A DNA stretch of 64,000 bases, taken from the NCBI RefSeq assembly GCF_965638725.1, contig NC_134975.1, positions 1,190,179 to 1,254,178 of the forward strand. The letters are read 5' to 3'. Below the pieces are notes generated by a model. It searched no databases, had not been told where the DNA came from, and saw only the letters and a list, made by a program, of their open reading frames with translations. A program made the translations under genes and the position numbers. Positions 36,339-50,100 of this stretch are shown piece by piece. This DNA is from Aptenodytes patagonicus. Taxonomy: Eukaryota; Chordata; Aves; Sphenisciformes; Spheniscidae. The stretch's first letter is position 1, and the number at the start of each line of letters is the position of its first letter.

Positions 36339-39164
36339 GCCCCGGAGGAAGATCTTCATCTCCGTGACACCCACACCACGGGGATGTGCGTCCAGCTGAG
36401 GGTCCCCTTGGAGCTGCGGGGAGGGGATGAGGCTTGGACCCCTTTGGGGATCGCCAGCTCCCACCATGGTCACCCCACCGTCCCGGCCAAAACCCCCGTT
36501 TCCTTGCAGGCTGAGGTCTGCAGAAGTCCTCGTTTCACACCTACGCCCCGTCCCAGGGCGGCGGGAGGGTCTGGCAGGGCGGTGAGCTGTGGCCGGCAGC
36601 CACCGCGGGACATTTTGGGGCTCTCCTTCCCTCGCCGGGGTCTCGCAGACGGCTTTGGGAGCCGCTCCTGCACCGGGAGGTTGCTCCTGGCACCGTTCCC
36701 GGCTCGTTCAGGCCGAAATCCCAGCTGGTTTTGTTCTGCTGAGGAGCCACCGAGTCTCTGCCGTCGACGGGGAGGTGCTGAGGGCTGACAGCGCTGTGGC
36801 ATACGCACCTGGGGACGCCATGTGAGCCCTTCCCAGGATAAGCGCTGGGGGGGATTTCTCCCTCCCCTGCGTCAGGTCCAGGGGCTGAGCTCGGAGCCGC
36901 AGCAGGTCCAGCACTGTGTCACCACACTCCAGGGTGTCCCCCGGGCTGGGGACTGCGTGGAGGCCACTGAGGAGCTCAGCATGGTCCTGCAGTGCCTCTC
37001 GCTGGCTCTCCCGTCGTGGGATGCTCAGGGATGTAGGTACCCACTGGGCATCACCAGCGCTGCTCCTGGACGCTAGCACAGCGGCGCTGGGCGTCGTGCG
37101 ATGCTTTCCGGTCCCGCTGCCTCTCTCGGTGGGTTCACAGCCACAAAGCTGCCTCTCAGGGTGGCTGCAAGGGCCAAAGCAGAGCAGGTATGAAGGGGAG
37201 GGATCTCCCTTCTCTGCTTGGTTTGCAGTGGGGAATCCAAGTCCCCTGAGTGACGGTTTCCCCCCACCCTGTGCTATGGGATGGGTTTGCAGCTCGGTGG
37301 ATCCAGACACCCTCCAAAGGAAGGGTAGAGCAGCCCTTGACCGCCCTGGTCAGGAGGGTAAAAGCCTCCTCCTCTCCTGGGGAAAGGTTTCCAGCCCTTG
37401 CTCTAAACCAGGCAGGGCAGCACCCCAGCCCACATTACCTGCTCGTCCCTCTGGTGTTGGGATACAAGGGGAGCAGAGGTCCCGTGTGGCTCTAAAGGTC
37501 CAGAGCAACCCCCCGGGCAGACTTGAGTCCATCATCTTGCCATGAGAGCCCTTCTCTACCTGCAGACTCCCCAAAGTCTTGGCGATCCCAGCCCCACTCT
37601 CAGGGTAGACCAGGCTTTACGATCCAACAGGACCTTTTCCATGCAGTTGCCCGGTTTTCACTCAGTTGGAGGAGCAGCGGCGTTCGTATCACCTGGCACT
37701 TGGCAGCATAAGGAAGTCTTCAGAAATCGGGCAGCATCTGCTGGATTTGGCACGTGTGTTGGGGCTCGCAGAGGACCTTTGGTGTTGGAAGGAGCCTGCC
37801 GTGAAGCACAGCTCTGCCTGCAGCCTGCTGTCACACCACCGGTGCACGTCTCCAACAGCTTGCCGAGACCCACTGTTGGGGTCTCGGCACCCTCCCAGAG
37901 GGTCCGTTGCTTGCCTGCGTCGGTGGCCCTGGTCCCACCTTCCTGCCTGAGCAGTGCTTGAAGACATTCAAAGCAACATTAACAAAAACAACAGACTTTT
38001 TGCATTTTGGCAATCTGCTTTCAAGATGTGAGGAGGACGGAAACGGTGTTTCAAAGGCTTTGAGCGCTGCAGCCCCGCCAGACATGGAGGCCTCTGCAGA
38101 TGAGCCTCACTGGAGCTGCTGAACATGGGCCTTCAAAGGTGAGTTTGAGTGGAGAAGGATGCTCAGTGTCTGCTGGTCAGGATGACGCCGTCTTTGGTGT
38201 GTTGGGTCCATAAATCTTGGCTGTCTGTCCTCTAAGTGGGCTCTGGGGCTGTGCTTAGTGGTGTCCAACAGCTCTAAGGCATGGGGCAGAGCCCGGGGCT
38301 CCATGCAGCCGGGGCAAAGAGGTCTTCAGCTATCCTTGAGGTAGCCATGGATGGTCCTAAGCGTGGCTGGGCTGGGAGCGTGGTGCTGGGAGGGACCAGC
38401 CATGTAGGCAAGTGGGTCAAACGTCTGCCCGGACGCTAGGTCCCTGCTCCCTCGGGGATGTCCACCCATCCAGCTGGACGGTGCCACGTTGGGTCTGCTG
38501 TGCTTGCAGGACCCATTTCCTGGCAGTGCGGGCGCTGAGAAGGGGAATCCATCTGCGACACAGAGCAGAGCAAGGGAGAGGGGACCGTTTCACAAGCCTT
38601 GCAGGAAAGGGGGACCTCAGTCATGCTTGGTGGCACCAAGCTCTGCAGAGCAGCCCTGCCCTGCCGTGCAGATCCGCCTGGATGCATGGTTTGCTGCAAG
38701 CGCAGTCCCCAGTCTTGCAGCGGGGCCGGCCCGCCCTGCGAAGAGGGAGCCGACTCAGCACATATTTGCTCTTTGTTTACTGGCTGTTGCTTGTAAAAAA
38801 AAAAAAGGAAAAAAAAATCCCCCAAATAGCATTTTAATAACTGCAGCCCTTGCACGCAACGTCCTGATCGGAGCAGGAGGGAGCTGTATGCCGTTGTGTG
38901 CTGGCTGGAGCGAGATGTAGCAGGCATGGGGTTTTTTTGGACACGAATGAGAGGCTGGGTTAGCGCTGCTTCAGAGGCATTGCTGGATGAGGCCAACGCG
39001 GCAATGAGCTGGAGGCGGCAGGCGTGGGGTAGCCCTGGGCACGGGACAGGGCTGGACGTGATGGCTAGAGGGTAGCAGTGGATGTGGTAAGGTGGGGTGA
39101 CCTTGGACGGGGCAGGCAGGGATAGTGTTTGGCACGGCCAGTACGGGTTAAAAGAATAAAATAG

Positions 39165-39480
39165 GGCTAGAAGGGACCTTTTGGTAGTCTTTGGTCTGGC
39201 AACCTCCTCACGGCAGGGACAACTGCAAGGTCTCACTGCATCCAGCCCCAATCCTGAGGGTGGCTCTGGGTCTGGACAGGGTGGAGAGGACAGGACAACC
39301 TGCCCAAGGGAAGCACAGCAAGGAAGAGTCCCTGCAGAAGACCTCTTTGCTGGAGCAAGCAACCCCAGAGGTGTCTCCCTGCTCCCAGATGCCAAACCTC
39401 AAGCTGAGTGGATGCTGGACTCACGGACACGAGCCCAGAGCAGGTCCTCCTGGTCATCATCTTCAGCACTAAGTCCTGCC
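39165..39480 (-). mobile_element. Probable decayed CR1 3'-end remnant
   Basis: The phrase CTAGAAGGGACCTTTTGG near 39170, followed by CAACCTCCTCACGGCAGGGA, resembles the reverse complement of CR1 3' ends, which carry 'ggaagggacct...agtccaaccc...gcaggga'. A CAACCTGCCCAAGG phrase follows at 39297. The match is patchy and would need a repeat search to confirm. Confidence 0.4.
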
Positions 39481-40789
39481 AGGCTGATGCTCTTCCCAAG
39501 GGAATTTGTGGTCCTGCCTTGTGCTTCTCACAAGCCAACAGGCAGAGGTGGGTTTTGGTAAAAATTAACAGTGGGATTAAAAGTCCCCAAGTGAGCTGAT
39601 TTAGTGTCGGGATAAGCTAACCGAAGCGCAGACGGAGCTGGGAGGCAGCCATGGTCTGAGGGGGGGGTTGAGCATCACACACAGAACTGGGAATAGTTAT
39701 TTTTAGGACATCTTTCAGTTTGGAGAACAACCAAGTAAGTAAAATGATTCAATATGGTTCCAATATTTAACAAGGAGGCTGAAAATTGCCGGGTTGAAGT
39801 GGAGTATCTAGAAAGGGCCTTTGAGACAATATTTATGGAAAGCAGTGATATGCAGCCAAAAGGAGCCAAACCACAGCTTTGCAAAGAGGTTATCGGATGG
39901 TTCTGGCACCTCCGAGGAGGTTACTCTGCAGTTTGGAGCTGGCTGGAGGGCTCTGGTCCTCTCCTGGGACAGCCCACGCTGCAGGCTTGGAGCTGAGCTG
40001 GGCTGGCAGCAACTTTTCATGGAAGGGTCGTTGCTTATCTTCCTCCTAAACCAGGAATGAAAGAGCAAAGAAGTGAAGAAAGGGCGAAAAAGCCAAGAAT
40101 GAACTGAAATAATCATTGCAGAGTAAAACACGACTGCAAACAAAAAGGCAAGCAATGAAACGGGTGCCCTTCCCCTCCTCCTGCAAGTGCTTGGGCTGTG
40201 ACATCCTCCACCAGATCCTGTTTACTCCATGCCTGATGTGGCTGGAAACATCTCGCTGAGCCAGCGCCGTGCCAGGACATGTCTCTTGGCCCACAGCTCC
40301 TTGATACAGTTCAGTGGTTCAGTTCAGCCTTGTAGGGGAGAAATCATTCTGGAAATAATTATATTAAAAATCTTGCGGGTTGGTAGCTAGGTCCTGAAGC
40401 TGAGGGCTCCGAAGCTAAAGATCAACCCTCAAAAAGTAAAAACTTCTCCCCTATCTCCCCAGTGCCTGGAAGATGGAGTTGGTTTGGCATGCGCAGAGTT
40501 TGGGATGGGCACCCCAAAGCCCACCAGACCAACGCACGCTCCTCCTCCTTTCCAAATAGGATTTTTTGTTTTGTTTTCCCACCCTGGGGAAGATTTGCTC
40601 GGTGGGATGGGATCAGCCAAATTCTGGTTGGGAGGCAGCTTCACCCAGGGAGGGCATTGGGAAAAATCGCGAGTGCCAGCGGTGGCAAGAAGACATCGTC
40701 AAGAAGGGTTTTATATTTCCAAATGTTGAAAATACACTTTGGTTCCATTTTTTGTTATTCTAATTCTTAATACACCCAGGTCTTGCACT

Positions 40790-41190
40790 CAGGCATTCAG
40801 ACCCTCCTCTGCTGCCAACGCCTTTGCGTTGCAATGTCTTCGCATCACTAGCAAATTGCTTTTACCTTCCTCCTGGTTTTTAAGCGAATGAAAACATTAA
40901 GGAGGCCTGTCCCCAAGCAGTCCCTGAGGGACCCCAAGCCAGGGGCAGTCCCTCTTCCACGACAGCCCCATGTCTCCCCTTTCGCCCATGCCTTCCCCAG
41001 TTCAACCCCCTTTTTCTCCAGTTTACCTACAAGTACCTGTGGAGCAATTTATCAAATATGTTAATAAAGTCCAGACAGAGGAGATCTGCACGGCCTTTGT
41101 TCAGAAAATAATTTTTGATCAAAGACAATTATCGAGTTAGCCCAAGGTGAGCTCATTCTGTGCCACTTTTATCCAATTATCTCCCTATCT
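40790..41190 (-). mobile_element. Fossil CR1-like LINE reverse transcriptase fragment
   Basis: Read on the minus strand, the segment keeps three landmarks of the CR1/L3 ORF2 reverse transcriptase in the right order. NKGRADLLCLDFINIFDKLL (about 41110-41050) matches the KGRAVDIVYLDFSKAFD region. GVPQG is encoded at 40921-40935. FASDAKT, at about 40836-40856, corresponds to the catalytic FADDTK box, with the first of the two aspartates replaced by Ser. The landmarks lie in different frames, so several indels have occurred and the fragment is dead. Age appears greater than that of the 15.7-kb CR1 copy. Confidence 0.75.
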
Positions 41191-44100
41191 TTGATAGTTT
41201 TTTGCCTTCCAGATTTCCTCCAGGCCCTTGCACACCGCCGGGGTCGCAATCACTTGCCTCTCTTGCCCTTCTGACAATAAAAGCTCCGTATTTACTGTCT
41301 TTACTCAGTTGGTTTTATTTTCCACCAAGTCATGATACTTATATTTATCACAGATCAAGGTTTCAGTGCTCCAGCACACAATACTCATGGAGGTTTGCCT
41401 TCACCTCCAAGGTGCTTGCTCCGTAAACTCCTGCGCCCTCATCCTCCTCACTGGATCACGGAGTCGTCTGGGGAGATGTCTAAATTGTCTTTAAGCTCGA
41501 TCCTATCTGCACTGCACAGATGTAATCTTTTTTGCCCTCTTTTTGTGTATATAGCGAAAGGGCTTTCCAGCTGAACTTCTTTAGCCAGGGCTAATTCAAC
41601 CTGGCTTAGGATAATTCTGACTTTATCCCCGCAGAGCTCTCCAAGAAAGAGATGTTTTCTTTGGTTCTTTTTCTTTCTACTTGTAAACGGAACTTTTCAG
41701 TGGAGTTTTCCCCCTCTCCATCTCAAAAAAAAAAGTGGTTCCCCTGTGAAACACGTATACTTTAGCTATCCTTTCAATTTAACCCACTTCAGCTCACGAT
41801 CAGTCATTTCAGATTACACTTTATCCCAGCCTCCCTTGGAAGATGGTTTGTTGCCCATGTTTCCCCCAACCCCCAATGCTCTCTCCAGCCCTCAGAAAAA
41901 CCAAAACTTCAACAAGACCTTCCTGGTTCCCCTGAAAACACCCAACCGCGCGGTGCTTTGCATCACAGGACACGTTCCCTTTTACATTGCGGCCTGGACA
42001 AAAATTTTTATTTCAGGTGATGGGAGGAGAAGGTAAGGAGCTGGAGGACTCTCGTTCCTCAGTGGGGAGGAATCAACCCTTTGGAAAATCAGCCTGGGCA
42101 TTCAGCTGCCCAGGCAGGAGGCAGACAGCCCAACCCAGCCCAGACCTACAAGCAACCCAGCTCGCAGCGAGGTGGTGATGTGGCATCTCCTCCTTTAGGA
42201 GTTTTTCCACCAAGATGATCTTCTCCTTGCCTTGTCTAGCTTTCATCCATCCCTGCTCAAGTCTACGTGCCTGCACCTACCAGGTGATGTGCTTAGTGGC
42301 AGCTGGCAGCAGCGCAAGGAGACCTGCAGGGAGCAACAGGTATGGTTGAGCGGCAGGTATGGCTTTTCTAGAAAGGCACAACCTACAGCGAGCCTGAAAG
42401 CGTCTGCTGCTTGGTCTGGAGAAGGAACCATTGAGAGAAGACCTGACCATGGTCTTCGGGGGCTGATTTACGGAGGAGAGGGACGATCTGCTCTTCTTGT
42501 CCAGTCCAGATGGGAAGAGAAGTCAGGCTTAAACTACAGCACAGACGTAGGTTCGGTCTTGGGAAGGATTAGGGAGGACAGCGGGTTGCTGGTGTGGGCT
42601 GCCTGGTCCCCTTTGCCGGCAGGACAAACTGGACGGGCATCTGCAGACGTGGCAGGGGAGCGACCGATGCATCCTGGGGACAGAAGGACGCATGGGTTGA
42701 CCTCTCCGAGTCCTCTCAGCTGCAATTTTCCATGACTCGACCTTTTAGCCTAGCCAAAATTGCCGAATTTGAACTCATGACTGGTTTGGGAGTGGATGAA
42801 GCGGGATGCATCAGCATAGGAACTGCCTGCCGGAGACACGGGGTTGGAGGGGCTCCGTGGCCAGCCCTGCTCCCCGGCCAGTGCCTCTCTGCCTGTTGAT
42901 GCTTGAATCAGCTCCGTAGCATCCCTGGTTTTTCCACTGCCTCGGGCTCCTCTGCCCAGGACCATGCGTTCGGGTCGGTCTGTGTTTCCCCAACTCTGAC
43001 GTTGTTTCTCCAAACATTACCCAACGCCTTCCCTGGCTGTAGCTCTGGCCCTCGGGCAGCCACACAGCTTAATACGCACTCATAAACCCATTTGATATTG
43101 ACTGTCTCTACATCTTGGGCTCCGCTCAGCTCAGGTTTGGCGCCGGGTAACCCCGTCCCAACACAGCGGTGAGATACAGGCACACGGTGGGAGGAGAGGG
43201 GACAGCCCCGGGGTGTTTGTGGCAGCGAGTGTGGGTACCAGGGTAGCTGGCTCTGCAGCCCGCCTGTACGCATGGCCCTGGACGAGTGGCTTGATCCCTT
43301 CCTGCTCCGTGCTGCGCAGCGCATCCCTTTTTTTTAATACACCCCTTGAAGGCATCTCCAGATTTTGTAGCTCATGCTCTTGCCTTTCTCTCCTTTAAAT
43401 CTTACTTGGAAGCTTTTAGCTGATACATTAGCCCAATAAAGTCCAACAATTGGAGAGAAACCCAATCCTACCCCCACCCAACCCCCCTTCTCCATCGAGA
43501 TCAAACGGGTTTTAATCGGAATAGAATTTCCTTTGACAAAATGAGTAAAATCTGTCGTTCGCATCCGCCCAGCCAGCCGCTCCTCAGCCCTGGGCTGTGT
43601 ATCTGTGCTCGGTGCAGGAGCTGAAATCTCCCCTTTCTGCTCACCCCCGTCCTGCTGCCAGCCCCGGCTGGACAGCCCATCCTCACTTGTGGCTTTGTCA
43701 CCCCCGAGGGGCGGTGGGGTCCCACTGAGCTGTGCCGGGAACCCTCCCCTGCGGAGATACAGAGGATGTGAGCACCAGCCTCAGCTGCTGGAGCATCCAG
43801 GCTGCCCCTCCTGCAGAGCCTGGCATCCTCCCGGTGTGCTTGAGGACGGGGACGCGCCGAAGTGCCGCGGATGATCGGACATCTGCTCTCACGAAAGCCC
43901 CGTGGCTAGTTAGCAAAGTCCCTCTGCAAATGAAAGCTCCTGCCATGGCGCTCAGGAAATGGGCCTCAAACCCAACTCCAAAGCACCAGCAACTCGTTCC
44001 AGCCGCGGAGGGGAGAGTTTCCTTTCATCTCCAGCCAGGAGTTTAACCGGCCTTTCGTCTCTCCCCAGACAAGGCTTTGAAGGCTTGCAGGGTCCTCCCA

Positions 44101-47100
44101 CATGTGCTGCTGGGGCTGGGAGTGGTGTCAGCTCTGGGACCGGGAGGGAGGAGAGGGAGGAAAGCAGCATGGGAGAAAAGTGTTCTTCCCTTCAGGTGAT
44201 GCCCAAATGGGGCAACTGGAGGGGCTCCTGCAAACTGCCTTCACCCCGGATGGTCATGAAGAGCAGGAGGCACCCAGGGGCTGGGGACATCCCAGGGCCA
44301 GAGCACTGTGGGACATGCCGTCCCACGGATCTCCTGGTGGTTTTGAACTGCTGCAAAGGCAGCTTAAAAGAGGTTCCGGAGCTCTTGGGAATGGAGGCAG
44401 AGATGCTACCCCTTGCTTTACCAGGCTTTTGGGGGGGTCTTTGGGCTTGAAGGGTCTGTTTTCTGCCCAGGACTGTGCTGTGGGGAGAGCAAAAGTGTTT
44501 TATACAGATTGCAGAGATGGAGTTTGGTTCTCACTGGCAGCAAATTATCAGTGCTGTGGGGAAGGGTCCGGGCTCCCTACCACCCCTCTACTCCAGCACT
44601 CGCTCAGTCCCCCTTCTCCAAAGTCCTTCCTCCTCTTTCTGGCCCTCTGTGACTTAGCTGATAACAGCCCAGGGCATGGGGTGATGGTGATGGAGGGTGA
44701 TGCTAATGTGTCTAGAGGCTGGGGGTGGGAGAGGGCCCAGCGTGTCCTCTCCCATCCCACCCAAGTCTGCCCTAAGATGTTGCTCATAACTCTGCTCTGC
44801 CAAGCATGGGCCAGCTGGGAGCCCTGGGAAGCCACCAGGCTCTGAGTGTGAGCTACTAATTTGCTCCGAGATGCTAGTGGTTTGCATGAGTGTGGACTCT
44901 CACGCAGAGCCGTGTGAAGAAGACCCGGCACGTTGGCTTTTCTGAGACCCCCTTTTTCCTCCATCCCTTGGGTTGGCATGGCCCCAGTTTGGCCCACGGC
45001 TTGAAGGGAGGAGATGCAGAAAACTGAGTCAGCTTTGAGTGCGTACAAAGTTGCTCACATAAAAATAACTCGGCGTTCTTTGGGATGTGCATCATCGGTA
45101 TCATCCGTCTGTCTGTCTGCTCTGTACTTTTGCGGCCTTATCCTGCTGGTAGGCTTTGTGCCATTTAGATAACAGCCCAAGGAAAACTGCTATAAAATGC
45201 GTGCGCTTGCTGGTGTCTTCCTTTTTTGCTTCTCTAGGTGCCCCCAGCAGAAAACCACATATTTTTTCCCCTGTTTTCACTCCCTCCCAGTTCCTGAACC
45301 TGAATCTCTGGTTGATTTGCTGTGAGCAGGAGCACGAGGGACCAAGACAGTTTGGTCGCTGCTTGGGAGTAACACCAAGTGAAACGTCTCCTCCCATCCG
45401 GGGAAGATGCTCTCGGACAGGGACCCCCTGGGGCAAATTCAACCCCTGCCCTTCTAACACCTTCTTGCACAGATTTTTCCAGAGGCTGTTTTGCTCACAG
45501 ATTAAACGAAACCTACCACAAATGTTGGCCTTGTTGCTAACAGCAGTTTTGAACTTCGCTTTCCCACAATACTTGAGCTGATGTTGGAGGATCGCGTGGT
45601 GCTCTGCATGGGGCAGATGGAGGTCAGGATGGCTTTGACTTACTGGATCCTCTCCAGTTCTGTGCAGTGAGAGAGGTAACTGCACACAAAAATACGTATT
45701 TGCTTCAAATTCCTCTTAAAGCGAGAGACCAGGTTCAGCTCACTGGGGGAGAAAAGAGTCAACTTTGGTGGCTTTATTGGGATTTCAGGATCATGCGCAG
45801 GGGAGAGGGGAGGGACAATTTGGTAGCGGGGTGGCAAAGTGCGTGGCCATGCACATGGTAGCTAGAGGGAAAAGGTGTGTGAAGGATGGATGAGTAGACT
45901 GCTACGTATGTGTGGAGACGGAGTTAGCACTGCAAGAGTTGTCCAGAAGTTGGATGCTGGAAGATCTGAGCCTGAAACAGAGGGATGGGCACAGGGTGAC
46001 CCACAGATGAGCCATCCCAAGGGTCAGGAAAAGGCAGAAATGGACTGGTATGGAGCCCAGGGGTGCAGCTCACAAAAATAAGGACTGTATTTCCTCTCGT
46101 GAGCTCCCACACTTCAGAAACTGCTTTTTTGGGGGTTAATAGCTGCAAGGGGAGGCTTTGATGCCTTTGCAGGGGGGAAGCAGGCCTGGAGCAGGGGGAT
46201 TAGGCAGCATTTACACATTCAGAGAGGATTAAACCATGAAACTCCCTAGGAGCAGAAGACGACCCTTTGGTTTCCCTTCCCACAGACCGGACTGGAGGCT
46301 GTAGGATCTCCTGGCTGGAAGTGACTCACCGTGGGAGTAGATGAGCTGATGCACAGCGTGATGGAAAGATGCTTCCTGCTAACCCAGCCACAGTCGTCAG
46401 GATCCTTGCGCCATCTGACAGTGAGTCACTGACCTCTCATCCTTGGGTTACTGGTGCTAGCCCAGGTCCACCCGGGTACTGGGAAGCACTGGGATAAAAT
46501 GCAGAGCTCCCAGTCAAGCCCTCGCCTGCAACGTGCCCACAGCACATCTTGTTTCCTTCCCCTTGAATGCATCAAGCAGATCTGGGGCATCACGGCACCC
46601 CATTTATTACCCCAACCTGTTCATGAGGCGCAAATCTCGGTGCCTCCAGCTGGAGGGAGCCGGGGGAAGGTTGTCCTCGGCCAGATGTGAGCAGCGGTGC
46701 AGGGTGAAGCGCGTGGAGGTAGCAAGGCAGAGGGGGGGTTTGCTTTGCACCAGGAGAAGGAGCTGCACATCTGGAGCCAGGGTCGGGTCCTGCAGCCGGG
46801 TCTGCAGAGCCAGGGAGCTGTGGTAAGCGGGGATGGGCACCTCACAAGGTTTCTCTCTGCCTGGCACTTAAATCCAAAGCAAGAAATTAAAGGCAAGGAT
46901 GACAGAAGGTTTTTATTTACTCCTGAGGTGCAAGACAACAACAGGTATAAGCACAACTACTCACAAGCTACAAAGACGATGGAGCCACACTGTTCTTGGT
47001 AGTGCTGGGTGATACAGCCAGGGGTGAACAAAACACCTCGTATCTGGGCAGAGGAGCTGGTCCAAGAAATGTTTGCTGAAGGGATGAAGTAGACTCAGGG

Positions 47101-50100
47101 TTAGGCTGCTCACCAGGCAGGAATGGGTTCGCTGCTCGCAGGAGTACCTGAGCTATAGGGCTCTTGCTCCCTCCTCCCCCAAATTTTCTTCGCCTGCAAA
47201 GACTGCATTTGTCCTCTCCATCCCATCTCCTGGAGCAATGCTTGTTCAGTTATCTACTGACCACAGCACGTAGCACCACCTGCCCCGTCATCTGGGGTGC
47301 CCTCCCAGGGTGGCTTCGTGTCTGTGAGGCATTGCACGGGATTTGCAAAGCAGCTGGGTCCTTTGGAGGAGAAAGCTGGAGTAAATAGGAAAAGCAACTG
47401 CTTGTGATGATCTTTTATTACTAGCAGGAAAGCAGATCCTATGGGAGTTGATCCACTTCAGCGCTGCCTGGGACTGATGCAAAGTCAAGGGCAGCGCAAG
47501 GTCGCAATCACAGGCAGCGCCTGGTCTCCCAGCCAAGGCTGCACGACCGTCTCCGTTAGCAGCAGTGGCCGGAGGAGGGCTCGGCTCGGCTGCCGTGCCC
47601 CGGCGTGAGCACATCACGCTCGGCTTCCCCCCGAGCCTTGGCTCGTGCGGCGCCAGGGCTGGGCTGGAGGCGGCTTCGGTGGGAATTATTCAGCTCGTGG
47701 GGAGGCTCTTGGCAGTGAGACCCAGAACATGGCGTTTTGCTCCTTTGATGGCCAGATGGAAACAGATGCGGAAGAAGCGGAGGGAAAAAAAAAGCCCCAA
47801 ACTTTCACGTGTAAAAATTAACTGGAACAGGATGGTCGTCAGTGAGGGGTGGTGGTTGGCATCTGCGGGCGGCACGCAGGACGTCCCTCCATCGCTCATC
47901 CCACCTCCCCATCCCGCGGCTCCGCTCCCAGGGAAGGGGCAAAGCAAGGCAGAAAAGAACCGCGGCGCTCAGCCCGTCTCACCAGCAACGCCACTGGCCA
48001 GACCCCATCCACCACCCCGAGTCCCGTCTGCCCCCGGCTCGGGGAGGGGTGGAGGGGTGGAGGGGGTGCGTTTTGGTGGGGAACATCTTTTAGTTCTTAA
48101 AAAGTTCAGCGAGTTCCAGGAACATTATGTCACTTTGACAAGGAAATGAATTGCGAGGCCATCAATCAAAGCTGCAGGCGTGCGGATCAAAGGACCCCGC
48201 AGCGCTCGAGTTCCCTTTTACAGCCAGAGCCCTGCACGATCCCCCTTGCCCATATTCCCTGCGGTTGCTGCAGCAACAGCACGCTACAGCGGATGCTTCG
48301 CATTTTTATTCGCACCACACATGTTTCTACTCTAACACTGCAATAACTAGAAAAACCTGCGAAACCAAAGCTGCTTCCCCAGCCTCCAGGGGCAGCGGCT
48401 ATTCCTGGCTCCCTTTAATGTTCTCAATTTATTAGCGTTATCCTCCTTTTTTTCACGCAGGATGAAATAGAGATTATTTTTGTCCTTTCTAACAAAGAAA
48501 AGGAGCTTGCAAAAAAAAAACCCCACCACCAAACCCTCTGCATCGAGGCTGGGCCTCTGATTTTGTGCCCAGAATTATTTGCAGGCGTAATCAGGTCCTC
48601 GGCCATCAAAGCGATGCTATCGACGGCACCGGGCTCACACATGGACCGTGTTATCCCTGCGCAGCCCCAGCTCTTCGCAGCGGCGGGCAGGTTTGCAGCC
48701 CCGTTTTACCAGCGAGCAAACTGAGGGTGGAGCTGGGGGGTGGCACTTTCTCAGCTTCTCTGGCCCGAAACGGCATTTGCACACAGACCGTGATGTATGT
48801 CCTGTCCCAGCCCCACTCTGCCCACCAAGGGCAAGTCGTTGCATCTGTGGAGGTTGTTCGGGTTGAGCCCAGCTCTCTCAGCCACTCCTCTTTACACTGT
48901 TAGAGCAGATGCAGCCCTGGTTTACGCCACACAACACAAGAAAAATCATGGGTTCAACCTCCCCACCAGAACCCAAGGATGCAGAAACCTTCTGTCCACC
49001 ATCCTTATACCCATGGTGGTGGAGCATCAGCTCCATACCGAGCTCTTCCCCAGCGTGCATTAACGCAAAGACCCCGTCTACCCCGTGAGACCTCCTCCCA
49101 TCACAGCCACCCAGCTCGGTGTGTCTGACAAGGTCAGGGCAGGTCCTCATACTCCAGATCCAACTCAGAAAAGCCAAAAGATGTGACATCACCAGTGAAT
49201 AAGAAGCAAATTGCTAAAATAAATGTTTTCTATTTGAGATATTAAGTGGTTCCTCTGCGCTCCCGTGGGGTGTCCTGAGTGGGACGGAGCTGGACCTGGA
49301 GGCATGGCAGTGCCACACTGTCCTTCAGACCATGCAGAGAGGTCCACCTCTTGCTCTGGTGGACCATCCCTGCAGACCTGTGGCAGACGGAGAGAGGCCA
49401 GGACGTCCCAGGACAACAGTCTGACGTTTGTGAGAGCCGGTGAGTTGTCCTGAAAGGAGGTGAGTAAGGATTTGTGCCAACGCTCAGCTCTCCTGGGACT
49501 GAGACGAAAGCCTGGTCCCCCACGGGGACAGCACGGAGTGGAGCTGGGGTCACCAGGGGTTTTGGAGACCTGCTTACGGTGAAGAGACCAAAAGGGCTTG
49601 GCTTGTTTTGCAGCCAAGCAGATGGCAGAGGGGGGTCAGACAGATCCAGGACTGAAGGCTCGTGACGAGCACCTACAGGCGGTGTGAGGCTCAGAGACAG
49701 AAATGGGCTCAGGTTGACCAAGATGTGCTTTCAGCCCACCAAAGGATGCGGTTTGGTTTTTGAGGGGGACACCTCAACCCCTTTCTAAAGAAACCTTGGC
49801 TCCCACCTCAACCCCACAAAAGAACTCCCATTTGAGGTCCTACAGCCTCTGTGAAGTTGTTGGTGTGCCTCAGCCCTGGTTTTCCGGGCGACGGGCTCCC
49901 TGCTCCCTCGCTCTCTGCCCGTGTGTGGTTTGGTAGTGTCCTTGCTTTCTTTTTTCACCTTTTCTTTCTTTCCAAAGCGCTAACTGGCCCCGCAGGAGCC
50001 CTGCAAACCATCTTCCAGGCTCAGATCTGCTGAGGACACCCCAACGCCGGGGACATTTCCTACCTAAACCAAAAAAAACCCTGCTCAGGAAAGATGGATG

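Larger units (their letters stand above)
33276..40789. other. Intergenic sequence between SLC48A1 and the Twist gene (left part)
   Basis: No coding gene is recognised. Homopolymers and simple repeats include (GT)n near 33611-33626, G14 at 33675-33688, C17 at 33834-33850 and C20 at 36319-36338. A minus-strand frame of about 200 codons at 36708-37310 lies in GC-rich sequence and has no known relative. A weak CR1 remnant is listed separately. Confidence 0.5.

Noticed and set aside
36708-37310. 200-codon minus-strand frame with a fairly protein-like middle section
   Set aside because: The opposite strand is equally open and no family is recognised, so GC-driven chance is more likely.
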